The position numbers and the translations under genes are program-made. The notes beneath the pieces were generated by a model. It did not search any database, was not told where the DNA came from, and saw only the letters and a list, made by a program, of their open reading frames with translations. Below, one piece after another: positions 1-8,361 of a DNA stretch of 32,602 nt. Origin of the DNA: Bacteroidota bacterium (lineage in GTDB: Bacteria; Bacteroidota; Bacteroidia; Bacteroidales; JAGONC01); NCBI GenBank assembly GCA_026391695.1, contig JAPLDP010000024.1:1-32602 (forward strand). The letters run 5' to 3'. Numbering within the stretch: position 1 is the first letter of the stretch; every line of letters begins with the position of its first letter.

Positions 1-238
1 GCTCGTTTCATAAAATGTCGAATTTTAGATTATTGCGCAAATATAAATGATTGTGCTTCGAGCACGTGCAGCGCTTGAGCTACGGACTGGATTTTTATTC
101 GTCTGTGTGTAAACCAAACGGTTTGTAATGTATATTTGGATTAAAAGGAGTCAAAACGACCTTAAATCTTTCGAAGAGGGGGTTAATTTTTGAAAGGTTT
201 ATACCAGGAGAGGCTCTGACTGAATTACGGAGCCTCTT
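1..238. other. Left-edge intergenic stretch
   Basis: No convincing coding region is visible on either strand. The only open frame entering from the left edge on the plus strand stops after 25 codons and resembles nothing I recognise. No tRNA-like fold was found. The stretch ends in the terminator hairpin annotated at 209-240. Confidence 0.6.
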
Positions 239-240
239 TT
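209..240 (+). terminator. Rho-independent terminator-like hairpin
   Basis: AGAGGCTC (209-216) pairs with GAGCCTCT (230-237) across a 13-nt loop, and on the plus strand a T-rich tail follows. The hairpin overlaps the stop codon of wtpC. It best fits a plus-strand transcript arriving from left of the window. It may also stop wtpCBA transcription, although the minus strand has no U-run after the stem. Confidence 0.6.
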
Positions 241-1306
241 AATTTTCAAGGTATTTGACTGCTGATGCCTTAAATGAAATCCAGATATTTTTCCCTTCGT
301 ACAGGTTGAGAGCTGTCAATGATTGTTTACTGATCACCGCCACAAGGTCGATGCCACAGTCAATATGCAGTTCCATGCCATGAATGCCAGGGTGAATATC
401 GGTGATTGTAGCCTGCAGGCAGTTGACAGCGCTGGTTTCAATTTTTGCATTGGAGATTATAATGTCTTCTCCCCGGATCATAATAAAGCCTTGCATATTT
501 GAACTGTCGGTCAGCAGATAAATAGATAGCTGGTCATGAACTTTAGCTTCCACCGTCTTTTCTTCAGGATAGTTGCGCGATCTGATAAGTGTGACAGGAA
601 AGAAATTTTTAATACCTGTGAAGTTGGCGACGAATGCCGATTTAGGATGATGGAAGACTTCCTCTGCCCCGCCGGCTTGAATGATAGCACCTTTATTTAT
701 AACTGCCACTCTGGTAGCCAGTGAGATGGCTTCTTCATAGTCATGGGTAACATGAATGATTGTTTGCCCGCTCTGGTGTATCTGGCGTAAAAGTTTCCGC
801 ATGTCTGAACGGATCTGTACATCAAGAGAGGCCAATGGTTCATCAAGAAGGAGCAGTTTTGGATGGCTGGCCAGTGTTCTTGCCAGGACAACACGCTGAA
901 GCTCTCCTCCCGACAGTGTTGCAGGCTTTCTGTCAAGCAAATGCGATATCGACATTTCATCGGTGAGTTTTAAAATCCCGGAGGTAAAATCCCTTTTATT
1001 CAGCATTTTCTTACTCAATCCAAAGGCGATATTTTCTCTGACCGACATATGCGGGAAAATAGCATGATCCTGAAACACCATGCCAACCTGCCTTTTCTGT
1101 ATCTTTTCATGGGTTATATTCCTACCTTCAAGGGAAATTTCGCCCTCATCAGGAATGACAAGCCCTGCGATTAACTCCAGTAGCAGGGTTTTTCCGGCAC
1201 CCGACATACCGAGGATGACAAAATAGTCATTTTTTTGGACTGTCAGGTTTACACCAGCGATCTTAAACTCACCGTAATTTTTAGTCAGATTCCTGATTTC
1301 AAGCAT
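239..1306 (-). CDS. wtpC: Tungstate/molybdate ABC transporter ATP-binding protein
   Basis: This is the cytoplasmic ATPase that drives oxyanion import through WtpB. Visible motifs are Walker A GMSGAGKT (about 33-40), the Q-loop at Q79, the signature LSGGE (131-135), Walker B LLLLDE (151-156) and the H-loop histidine in HVTHD (about 188). The last 60 or so residues look like a TOBE/MOP-type domain, as in ModC and WtpC, where it binds oxyanion or regulates. An ATG at 1390 is in frame, but it would add 28 Phe/Tyr/Cys-rich residues lying wholly inside the permease gene. I therefore start at MLEIRNLTKN (1306), which gives 355 residues and an 8-bp overlap with the permease stop. It is the last gene of a three-gene transport operon. 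The family is sure; the metal preference rests on the binding protein. Confidence 0.9.
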   Translation of the reverse strand: MLEIRNLTKNYGEFKIAGVNLTVQKNDYFVILGMSGAGKTLLLELIAGLVIPDEGEISLEGRNITHEKIQKRQVGMVFQDHAIFPHMSVRENIAFGLSKKMLNKRDFTSGILKLTDEMSISHLLDRKPATLSGGELQRVVLARTLASHPKLLLLDEPLASLDVQIRSDMRKLLRQIHQSGQTIIHVTHDYEEAISLATRVAVINKGAIIQAGGAEEVFHHPKSAFVANFTGIKNFFPVTLIRSRNYPEEKTVEAKVHDQLSIYLLTDSSNMQGFIMIRGEDIIISNAKIETSAVNCLQATITDIHPGIHGMELHIDCGIDLVAVISKQSLTALNLYEGKNIWISFKASAVKYLEN

Positions 1307-2081
1307 TTTTCTTATTTTTTGCCAGCGACCGTAACAGGATAAAAAATAGCAGTGAAATGAGAATAAATATGACTGACACAGGCCGGGCATATTTCAGTCC
1401 GAAAGCCCCGAACCTTTCATATATCAATACAGGTGTGATCATGGGGTGGTAGGCGACAATGACTACGGCGCCAAATTCGCTCATGCCGCGTGCGAACATC
1501 ATGATAAGGCCCGACACGATATTTCGCCAGGCCAACGGCAGTGATATGGAGAAGAATACCCGGCTGGGGCGGGCGCCAAGGTTCAGCGCAGCATGTTCAA
1601 GGCGTAAAGGCACACTTGCAAAACCATCACGTGCAGCATTGATTAAAAAAGGGATACTTACAAAGGCCATCGCAACAGCTATACCTGCAGGGTGTCCGAT
1701 AAAGTTAATCCCGACCAAAGAGGCGGCTTTCCCTACAACTGAATCACGTGAGATAAAACCAAGCACTGCTATGCCGGCTGCAGAATGCGGGATGACAATA
1801 GGCAGATCGATGATGCCCAGAATAAGCTGCTTGAAACGGAAATTTTTCCTGGCCAGCAACCAGGCCAATGGAATAGCTCCGGCACCAAAGACGATGGTCG
1901 CCAGCATCGACGTCCATAATGTCAGCCAAATGCTACGTGTCACCTCAGCATCCTGAGCTGTCTTTACCAGATCTGTCGGACCGGTCTTAAGAAACATACC
2001 CAGCAATGGTGCAATGATAAACAGAAGCACCAATCCCCCAAGGAATGTGAACAATAAATGGAATCCATCCCGTTTAATCAT
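1299..2081 (-). CDS. wtpB: Tungstate/molybdate ABC transporter permease
   Basis: This 260-residue inner-membrane permease of the ModB/WtpB family forms the oxyanion channel. There are about six hydrophobic segments, from roughly residues 10-30 to 232-250. The EAA loop that docks the ATPase is visible at about 163-182 (AALNLGARPSRVFFSISLPL). The SEFGAVVIVAYHP segment after it is typical of molybdate/tungstate permeases. Its start codon overlaps the wtpA stop codon by 4 bp (ATGA), and its stop lies inside the 5' end of wtpC. Translational coupling of all three genes is therefore likely. Confidence 0.9.
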   Translation of the reverse strand: MIKRDGFHLLFTFLGGLVLLFIIAPLLGMFLKTGPTDLVKTAQDAEVTRSIWLTLWTSMLATIVFGAGAIPLAWLLARKNFRFKQLILGIIDLPIVIPHSAAGIAVLGFISRDSVVGKAASLVGINFIGHPAGIAVAMAFVSIPFLINAARDGFASVPLRLEHAALNLGARPSRVFFSISLPLAWRNIVSGLIMMFARGMSEFGAVVIVAYHPMITPVLIYERFGAFGLKYARPVSVIFILISLLFFILLRSLAKNKKNA

Positions 2082-3049
2082 TTTGTGGCGTATTTTTTTA
2101 ATGAGGCTGGTAGCTGATCATAACCTGTGGCAGTGGATGGGATAACGGATGGCTGACCATTCCTGATCATGATAGCCATTCCTTTGTCGGGATTGAGTAA
2201 AAAAGTTGTAAAAGCCATGGCTGCTTCATTATTCGGAGCATTATTTAATATGGTCATACTATAAACCATGGGTTCGCCCTTAATAGTTTTACGGGTATCA
2301 GGTGTGTCGCCGACGATATCCACCGAAACCCCGGAATAAAGTTCAGCCAGAGCAGGGTTTTCAAGATTTATCTCGTCGGGCAAACGGAGATATTTCAATT
2401 TATGTTGTTCTGCCACCGACCGGTAAATGAAGATATAATCCACACTATTGGTTTCGAGAAGCGGCAAAAGATCAACTTCTTTTGGACGAATATAATTGAC
2501 ATCCTTATTAATAAAGTTCTTTACCATATCAGCAGAGCCATAATATTTTTCTGCCAGCATGAGTGTCATCACCGTTCTGTATCCACAGGGATCCTGGTCA
2601 GGATCGGCACGCCCATAGAGAACATCGTTTTGCAGAAGGATCCTGCACCAGTTTATGGAATCAATAGTTTCAAGGTATTTTGATTTAGGAGTATAAGCGA
2701 TGACCATCTCATTGCTGGCAAAGCGGATATTCCAGCCGGCATATTTGGGAATGAGCATATCATCAATGACCCTATAATCGGATGATGCCAGAATATCACA
2801 AGGCCGGCCCAGATCGGTGATCTTTCTGGCCGATGCCACACTGCCTGCAGGTTCCAGCAGGATATTAACGGCCGGATACTCTTTGTTAAAAGCTGCAGCA
2901 ATTTCCTTAAACGGAACTGACAAGCTCCCGGCATGAAAAATGATCAGGTCGCCTGACAACCCTTTTGGGACCCTGTTCTCCTTGCATCCTATGATACTGA
3001 ATAAAATTGATATCATGAAAAGCATCCAGATAATTGATTTTATCTTCAT
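2078..3049 (-). CDS. wtpA: Tungstate/molybdate-binding lipoprotein
   Basis: This periplasmic binding lipoprotein captures tungstate or molybdate for WtpBC. The start at 3049 gives a lipoprotein signal peptide ending in a lipobox (FSIIG before Cys22). A longer in-frame start at 3193 would place the signal peptide 48 residues inside the protein and is rejected. The mature part opens with IIFHAGSLSVPF (oxyanion site, HAGSL 39-43), then GSVASARKITDLG and DPDQDPCGYR (149-158). This layout matches the archaeal-type ModA/WtpA family, whose members coordinate the metal octahedrally, rather than E. coli ModA. Length is 323 residues, normal for the family. Tungstate and molybdate cannot be told apart by reading alone. 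A 74-bp gap separates it from the acyltransferase gene upstream, so it may have its own promoter. Confidence 0.88.
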   Translation of the reverse strand: MKIKSIIWMLFMISILFSIIGCKENRVPKGLSGDLIIFHAGSLSVPFKEIAAAFNKEYPAVNILLEPAGSVASARKITDLGRPCDILASSDYRVIDDMLIPKYAGWNIRFASNEMVIAYTPKSKYLETIDSINWCRILLQNDVLYGRADPDQDPCGYRTVMTLMLAEKYYGSADMVKNFINKDVNYIRPKEVDLLPLLETNSVDYIFIYRSVAEQHKLKYLRLPDEINLENPALAELYSGVSVDIVGDTPDTRKTIKGEPMVYSMTILNNAPNNEAAMAFTTFLLNPDKGMAIMIRNGQPSVIPSTATGYDQLPASLKKYATK

Positions 3050-3123
3050 AGACAGGTTTGGAATAATTAATTTTACAAAAGACCGGGACATATAATAGTC
3101 GTTCACATGACCGGCTTTCAAAT

Positions 3124-4089
3124 TTATAAAAAAAGGATAGATTGGTACCCAAGTCGTTTTCTGAGGTCTTTTACTATTTTTAATCCCAGGCATACCACTC
3201 CGGGTAGTTTGTTGACGACCAGCTGATGATATTGATTTTCAACAGCTCCAAAGCTTTTATAAAAGCGGGCAAGGTTAATATCATTTGAACCTTCAAAATC
3301 AAAGATCTCGCGCGATTGAGCATGTTCTTTTATGAATGTGTCGATAAGAAACGGCATAGCCCCGTTTTCACGTGCGGTTTCATTGGTTGCTGAAAAATAA
3401 AATATAGCTCTTTGATGACTGAAAATAAAGATGATCCCTGCACACAGATCGTTGGTCGCTGTATAGGCTCCCCATACCTGTGCCATACCCTTGTGCAGGC
3501 AGGCATAAACCACGCGCTTCAATAAAAGGTAGTCTTTGTCCATCAGATGTAATATCTCTTTCCCTTTATTTTTCCTGAAAAGGATTATCAGATCATCAGG
3601 CCTGACATTTTTGGTTACAGTGATACCTGATTCAATGGCTTTCTTTATATTTCTTTTGGTATTCTGAGAATAGTTTTTATATAGATTTTCATACGGAAAA
3701 TTCAAGTCCAGCTCGAGGTTGAGTCTTCTGACAATGTTGAATTTATCCTGAGCAAGCTTGTTCTGAGAGTTCAGGTTTATTTCTGCAAAACGGTATTTTG
3801 GTGGAATAGCCTCTATAAATGACCCGACAATTTCTTCAGAGAGCGGATCTGTTGAGAAAACGCCCAACTGCTGGGTGAAAAAGGGTTGGTATAAATAATT
3901 TATTCCGAATTTCCGCCGGTGAGTCAGCGGAAAGACACGCCGGTAATCTCCTTCAACCAGTGCCTCCCATTCGGGTGAAACCAGATCGAGGTACCATGAA
4001 TAGCCATATACCAATCCATTGGATGCATTCCGTATGCAATCATCCCACTTTTCAGTACTGATATCTGCCCGTCGTAAGTAGTTAATCAT
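3124..4089 (-). CDS. FemAB/GNAT-like acyltransferase
   Basis: This 321-residue cytosolic protein has the look of a two-lobed FemAB-type or BioF2-like acetyltransferase. It begins with a site-pairing segment (SNGLVYGYSWYLDLVSPEW). Its second half carries the GNAT-like core: AGIIFIFSHQRAIFYFSATN, then GAMPFLIDTFIKEHAQ, then the motif IFDFEGSNDINLARFYKSFGA (split: IFDFEGSND / INLARFYKSFGA). That motif is common in Bacteroidota proteins annotated as GNAT-family or lipid II glycyltransferase-like. The acceptor substrate is unknown. Such enzymes may modify peptidoglycan stems or surface sugars, and a polysaccharide deacetylase-like gene lies upstream on the same strand. The protein has no signal peptide. 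Confidence 0.65.
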   Translation of the reverse strand: MINYLRRADISTEKWDDCIRNASNGLVYGYSWYLDLVSPEWEALVEGDYRRVFPLTHRRKFGINYLYQPFFTQQLGVFSTDPLSEEIVGSFIEAIPPKYRFAEINLNSQNKLAQDKFNIVRRLNLELDLNFPYENLYKNYSQNTKRNIKKAIESGITVTKNVRPDDLIILFRKNKGKEILHLMDKDYLLLKRVVYACLHKGMAQVWGAYTATNDLCAGIIFIFSHQRAIFYFSATNETARENGAMPFLIDTFIKEHAQSREIFDFEGSNDINLARFYKSFGAVENQYHQLVVNKLPGVVCLGLKIVKDLRKRLGYQSILFL

Positions 4090-4144
4090 TAATTAGTTGA
4101 TTATTAATATGTGAAGAAACGAATGTAAGTAATTATCTAAAACT

Positions 4145-4187
4145 TTTGCGTCCTCTGCGCCTCCTTTGCGTCCTCTGCGGTTAAACC
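4145..4187. repeat. Dispersed CTCTGCG-type repeat
   Basis: TTTGCGTCCTCTGCG occurs twice exactly (4145-4159 and 4165-4179), 20 bp apart, followed by GTTAAACC. It lies in the 136-bp gap between two minus-strand genes. On the other strand it reads GGTTTAACCGCAGAGG..., a dispersed intergenic repeat type seen in many bacterial genomes. A related copy is at 23126-23170. Confidence 0.6.
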
Positions 4188-4225
4188 AATTTGATATTGA
4201 AATAACTCTTGATTCACATCAATAA

Positions 4226-5533
4226 TTATTTGCTTGCATAACTCAGCATTTCTTCATAAACATTTCTCCACTCTATCCACCTGCAGCATTCACCCAGCGA
4301 TTCGTTATGCCAGAGGCTGATGAATGTACCATTTACCTTCTTCACTTCGTCGAACAGCAATTTGATGTGTTCCAATGCATCAGGTGGGGAAAGGTTTTTA
4401 TAATCCTTCAGTGTACCATCCATAATTGTAAAGGGATGCACCCGCAAAGTTGTTTCGTTCTCTTTTTCCAGATCGTAAAAGTTGAACGGATCACATATAC
4501 CTGCTCTGAAGCCAGGTTCTGAAGCGTAACCCAACGTATAATCATCTGTAATACCGGCATCGATTAACCTGTTATAAGTATCCGGCATAACAATTTTTAA
4601 AAAATGCTGGCGGCTTTTTGTGATCTCCTTTCCGGTGATCTCCGACAACCGGTCTATTTCTTTTTTCAGTTTCCCGGGAGCCTTATTGGAACCATAGGAA
4701 GGATGAATGCCAACATCGTTCCTCGCGGAAATGGATTTAACCAGAGCCTGTAATGCAGGATGACCGTGTGGAATATTTTTATCATATCTGCCATAATCGC
4801 CCATCAGGAAAAAGTATATTGGATGAAGATTATTGCTTTGGTGGATGTCGGTAAGATAGTCGAAGGTATCGAACGGATCGCGGCGGCGTCGCATCAGGAC
4901 TGCGGTCCTGTCAATGATATCGGCGATGTTGAACCTGGTTAATGCCCTCAGGTACGCGCCTGTTGTCCTGAAAAGTCCTTTCATCCTGAAAGCGTAAGCT
5001 GAGTCGATATCTATCGTCGGGATAAAATGAAATTGTTTTTCCGGAAAGTCCAGTTCAGGATATCGTTCACTGAGAATGCCGGCAATTTTCTTTGACCAGA
5101 TGTTGACGAGCGGCTTATTCAAAAAATGTTGCTGATAAGCAATACTCTCAGTGGCACTAAAACGGTTGTGATTGTCCCTGTTATTGGGCAGGTACTCTTC
5201 ATATCTTGATACCAGGTAGAAGCTGGCTGCAAAAGGGTCGAAGGGCAGGGCTGAACGGTTGTCATCAACCTGAAAGAAAGCAACGGAATCATCGAGAGGG
5301 AAGAATTTCAGTTCATGGTTTCTGATGCCTGTTTCGAAAAGAAGATCTGTGGCGGCAAAAAAAAGTCCTTCATCAAAGGATTCAGTGGCATATATAAACT
5401 TCGGACCTGTGAACGATTTGAAATCTTCGTGATTGGTAGTTATAGTGTATTTAATTCCTAGTAATTCATTGAATACCAGTTTTAAAGTATATTCTAGACG
5501 GGAGGTTATTTTAATGGCATGAATTAACAGCAT
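4226..5533 (-). CDS. Polysaccharide deacetylase-family protein
   Basis: A 435-residue protein of a Bacteroidota family that joins an N-terminal region of its own (residues 1-165, with the conserved FYLVSRYEEYLPN at about 105-117) to a NodB-like TIM-barrel. The barrel shows the metal-site aspartates in FIPTIDIDSAYAF (about 170-182) and the histidine motif GIHPSYGSN (about 277-285). Family members remove N-acetyl groups from glycans; the substrate here is not evident. No signal peptide is seen, so it probably acts in the cytoplasm. It is transcribed divergently from dnaX, with 113 bp between the start codons. I am confident of the family but not of activity on a polysaccharide. Confidence 0.75.
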   Translation of the reverse strand: MLLIHAIKITSRLEYTLKLVFNELLGIKYTITTNHEDFKSFTGPKFIYATESFDEGLFFAATDLLFETGIRNHELKFFPLDDSVAFFQVDDNRSALPFDPFAASFYLVSRYEEYLPNNRDNHNRFSATESIAYQQHFLNKPLVNIWSKKIAGILSERYPELDFPEKQFHFIPTIDIDSAYAFRMKGLFRTTGAYLRALTRFNIADIIDRTAVLMRRRRDPFDTFDYLTDIHQSNNLHPIYFFLMGDYGRYDKNIPHGHPALQALVKSISARNDVGIHPSYGSNKAPGKLKKEIDRLSEITGKEITKSRQHFLKIVMPDTYNRLIDAGITDDYTLGYASEPGFRAGICDPFNFYDLEKENETTLRVHPFTIMDGTLKDYKNLSPPDALEHIKLLFDEVKKVNGTFISLWHNESLGECCRWIEWRNVYEEMLSYASK

Positions 5534-5614
5534 AGGATTTTCGATTCCATGGCAAGATAACGAAAAACAATGAATTTTAATTCAGCTCTGTCAGGAATTG
5601 GTTAAAAAAGTATG

Positions 5615-5622
5615 TAAATTTG
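5615..5622 (+). promoter_or_regulatory. Candidate -7 element for dnaX
   Basis: TAAATTTG matches the Bacteroidota TAnnTTTG consensus exactly. It ends 24 bp before the ATG at 5647. A TTG lies upstream at 5598-5600, but the spacing to it (14 nt) is shorter than usual. The element covers the alternative TTG start at 5620, which supports starting dnaX at 5647. Confidence 0.5.
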
Positions 5623-5646
5623 GACCTTCACACGAATCAGATTGGG

Positions 5647-7383
5647 ATGGAGAATTTTATTGTATCAGCCAGGAAATATCGTCCGGCAACCTTTGATACC
5701 GTTATCGGGCAGGGTTCAATAACCGTGACATTAAAAAATGCGATCAGGAACAACCAGCTTGCACAGGCTTTTCTGTTCTGCGGGCCACGGGGTGTCGGCA
5801 AAACCACCTGCGCACGTATCCTGGCAAAGACTATAAATTGTGAACATATCACCGAGAACATAGAGCCATGCAATACCTGCAAGCCCTGCTTGTCATTTAA
5901 TACAACCGCATCATTCAATATTCATGAGCTGGATGCAGCATCAAATAACTCGGTTGATGATATCCGCAACCTGGTCGACCAGGTGCGCATACCGCCGCAA
6001 ATTGGCAAATACAAGGTCTATATCATTGACGAAGTACACATGCTTTCACAGGCGGCTTTCAATGCTTTTCTGAAAACACTGGAGGAGCCGCCGTCTTATG
6101 CCAAGTTTATCCTGGCTACAACTGAAAAGCATAAAATCATCCCGACCATTCTGTCGCGCTGCCAGATTTTTGATTTTAAGCGGATCAGTGTCGAGGATAT
6201 CGCCGGTCAGCTGGCATTTGTCGCAAAAAATGAGGAGGTGACGGCCGATGAAGATGCCCTGCATATCATAGCCCAGAAGGCTGACGGCGCCATGCGCGAC
6301 GCCCTTTCGATGTTTGACCAGATCGTCAGCTTTGCCGGTAATGACCTGACTTATGAAACGGTCATCCGGAACCTTAATGTACTCGATTATGATTATTATT
6401 TCAGAATCGTCGATTCCATTCTGAATAGTGACATATCCGGTGCTTTACTCACACTTAATGAGATCATTGATAACGGTTTCGACAGCCAGCATTTCATCAC
6501 CGGTCTGGGGGAGCATCTGCGCGACCTGTTAGTTTGCGAGGATCCTGCCACCCTCAAACTGCTGGAGGTTGGCGCCAGCATCCGTTACCGCTATCATGAA
6601 CAGTCGGCCAGGTGTTCCGTTGACTTGCTTCTTAAGGCTCTGGATATCAATGGTAAAGCAGATATTAATTACAAAAGCAGCAACAATAAACGGTTACTCC
6701 TCGAGTTAGCTTTGATGCAGATGTGTTCTGTATTACGGTCCAAAGACTCCTCGATAAAAGATACAGATAGCCTCAGGAGCATACCACCGGCAAAAAAAGA
6801 AGATAAAGCCCCATCACACGCACCTGTGCCATCGCCTGACCAGGGAAAACAGGTCATTTCAGGCATTTCCAAACCGCCGGCGGTGACGGGCAATGGAACG
6901 ATAAAGTCTCCCATTAAGGGAACGGGCTTTTCCATCAAGGAAAGGATGGAAAACAATAAGTTAGCCATTACTAACCTGCAGAACAATCAAAATGGCTCTA
7001 CTGATCTTGTTGAGAAACTGGATACACCCTTCAGCCAGGAAGACCTTGAAAAGTCATGGAAAGATTTTTCAGATCCGCTGTCGGAAACTCATCCTATTCT
7101 TTACGCGACTCTTACACGGCGCAAGCCACAGCTGAAAGAGGATTTTGTGATTGAATTCGCCATTGATAATAAAGTTCAGGAAGATGAGATACGTAAGGCT
7201 GAGGTGCTGGCCCACCTGCGCCGGCAACTGCGGAATGACCTTATCCGGATGATCACGGTTCTGACTAACGATCAGCATGATCTGAAACCCTATACGCCCA
7301 TGGAGAAGTTTAAAAAGATGGCGGGGAAAAATCCGGATATCATCACTTTCAAAGAAAAGCTTGATCTGGAGATAGATTTTTAA
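5647..7383 (+). CDS. dnaX: DNA polymerase III subunits tau/gamma
   Basis: This is the clamp-loader ATPase of the replisome. The start at 5647 (MENFIVSARKYRP) matches the usual Bacteroidota N-terminus; an upstream in-frame TTG (5620) lies in the presumed promoter. Domains I-II show Walker A GPRGVGKT (46-53), four zinc-site cysteines (65, 75, 78, 81), Walker B with DEVH (128-131) and the SRC sensor motif (170-172). Domain III, the oligomerisation domain, runs to about residue 370. A Pro/Lys/Ser-rich linker then leads to a C-terminal domain of about 110 residues (from about 465) that should bind polymerase or helicase. Length is 578 residues, normal for tau. At the end of domain III lies an in-phase A AAA AAA slippery site (6792-6798) with a -1 stop at 6804. 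A gamma-like product of 386 residues is therefore possible. Confidence 0.95.
   Translation: MENFIVSARKYRPATFDTVIGQGSITVTLKNAIRNNQLAQAFLFCGPRGVGKTTCARILAKTINCEHITENIEPCNTCKPCLSFNTTASFNIHELDAASNNSVDDIRNLVDQVRIPPQIGKYKVYIIDEVHMLSQAAFNAFLKTLEEPPSYAKFILATTEKHKIIPTILSRCQIFDFKRISVEDIAGQLAFVAKNEEVTADEDALHIIAQKADGAMRDALSMFDQIVSFAGNDLTYETVIRNLNVLDYDYYFRIVDSILNSDISGALLTLNEIIDNGFDSQHFITGLGEHLRDLLVCEDPATLKLLEVGASIRYRYHEQSARCSVDLLLKALDINGKADINYKSSNNKRLLLELALMQMCSVLRSKDSSIKDTDSLRSIPPAKKEDKAPSHAPVPSPDQGKQVISGISKPPAVTGNGTIKSPIKGTGFSIKERMENNKLAITNLQNNQNGSTDLVEKLDTPFSQEDLEKSWKDFSDPLSETHPILYATLTRRKPQLKEDFVIEFAIDNKVQEDEIRKAEVLAHLRRQLRNDLIRMITVLTNDQHDLKPYTPMEKFKKMAGKNPDIITFKEKLDLEIDF
6775..6806 (+). promoter_or_regulatory. 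Candidate -1 frameshift site in dnaX
   Basis: AGGAG (6775-6779) is followed 12 nt later by A AAA AAA (6792-6798), phased so that the zero frame reads GCA AAA AAA GAA. A -1 slip reads AGA AGA TAA and ends at 6804-6806. This resembles E. coli dnaX (Shine-Dalgarno-like AGGGAG, A AAA AAG, stop soon after). No strong stem-loop starts directly downstream; the nearest candidate pairs GCCTGA with TCAGGC about 35 nt on. Transcriptional slippage on A7 is an alternative route. Confidence 0.45.
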
Positions 7384-7389
7384 TTTTTT

Positions 7390-8319
7390 ATGCGAAAGGT
7401 ATTTGCCATAGGTGAAACCCTATTGGATATCATATTTCAAACTGAGGATAAAATAGTGGCCCGGCCCGGAGGCTCGATGGTAAACTGCGCAGTTTCGCTG
7501 GGGCGCTCAAATATTCCTGTATATCTGGTAAGCGGATTTGCCAGCGATAAAACCGGAGAACTGATCAGCAGGTTTCTTGCCGAACACCATGTCAGTACGG
7601 AATATGTATATCGTTATGACGGCCGCACTGCACTGGCTCTCGCATTTCTTGACAAACAAAAAAATGCTGAATACTCTTTTTATCATGATGATGTCGTGAA
7701 GGAATCCTTGTGTGCAATGCCTGTTTTCCATCAGAACGATATCCTTATTTTTGGATCATTTTATTCACTCAGGGCAGCGAACCGGCCTCAGATATTGAAG
7801 ATACTGGAATCAGCAAAGCAAAAGGATATGATGATTCTGTATGACCCGAATTTTCGCCGTCCTCATCTTCCACATCTGAAACAGGTTATGGCCTCAATAA
7901 TTGAAAATATTTCATCTGCCGATGTCGTCAGGGGATCGGATGAAGATTTTATGTTCATTTTTGGCAAGACCGGTGTTACGGAGGTTTATAAGATCATATC
8001 GGGATATGGCTGTAAAAATCTCATTTATACCAGTGGCAGTCGCGGTGTAACTCTTGTAACAGAGGCGATGACAAAGCATTATCCGGTTCCTCTTATTTCT
8101 GCTGTAAGCACCGTTGGAGCCGGTGACAGTTTCAATGCCGGAATTATTTTAATGTTTTATCGGTATAATGTGGCGAAGAGCAATGTCGGTAGATTATCTG
8201 AAAAACAATGGGATGGGATCATCGGAGCCGGTATCGACTTTGGTGCCTGTGTTTGTGGGAGTGATGAAAACTACATTTCAACGGAGTTTGCAAGAGCTTA
8301 CTCGTCGTCGGACAAGTAA
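7390..8319 (+). CDS. PfkB-family carbohydrate kinase (fructokinase-like)
   Basis: A 309-residue ribokinase/PfkB-family cytosolic kinase that phosphorylates a sugar using ATP. The N-terminal substrate-side motif PGGSMVNCAVSLGR (about 26-39) and the C-terminal signature TVGAGDSFNAGI (241-252), with its catalytic aspartate in GAGDS, are both intact. Fructokinase is the commonest label for Bacteroidota relatives, but the sugar cannot be fixed from sequence alone. It starts 6 bp after the dnaX stop, so it is probably cotranscribed with dnaX. Confidence 0.8.
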   Translation: MRKVFAIGETLLDIIFQTEDKIVARPGGSMVNCAVSLGRSNIPVYLVSGFASDKTGELISRFLAEHHVSTEYVYRYDGRTALALAFLDKQKNAEYSFYHDDVVKESLCAMPVFHQNDILIFGSFYSLRAANRPQILKILESAKQKDMMILYDPNFRRPHLPHLKQVMASIIENISSADVVRGSDEDFMFIFGKTGVTEVYKIISGYGCKNLIYTSGSRGVTLVTEAMTKHYPVPLISAVSTVGAGDSFNAGIILMFYRYNVAKSNVGRLSEKQWDGIIGAGIDFGACVCGSDENYISTEFARAYSSSDK

Positions 8320-8325
8320 AATTTT

Positions 8326-8333
8326 TATATTTG
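8326..8333 (+). promoter_or_regulatory. Candidate -7 element for the PlsC-like gene
   Basis: TATATTTG matches TAnnTTTG exactly and lies 28 bp before the ATG at 8362, in the 42-bp gap after the kinase gene. No clear -33 TTG is present at the usual spacing. Confidence 0.4.
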
Positions 8334-8361
8334 TATCAATTCTTATATCCTGATCCAATCC

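Noticed and set aside
41-110. tRNA- or small-RNA-like fold near the left edge
   Set aside because: Only a 5-bp stem (GTGCT/AGCAC) is seen; there is no cloverleaf, no TPsiC arm and no CCA.
1307-1390. Longer N-terminus for wtpC
   Set aside because: The extra 28 residues are encoded inside wtpB in another frame and precede the normal start of an ABC ATPase.
1459-1956. 165-residue plus-strand ORF opposite wtpB
   Set aside because: It is a mirror of a permease gene with clear EAA motif and membrane helices; its composition (Met/Ala/Arg-rich) is typical of a shadow frame.
3050-3193. Longer N-terminus for wtpA
   Set aside because: It would overlap the upstream gene and bury a lipoprotein signal peptide 48 residues inside the protein.
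5620-5646. Upstream TTG start for dnaX
   Set aside because: The TTG falls within the probable -7 element TAAATTTG, and the added residues are not typical of the family, which begins MENFIVSARKYRP.
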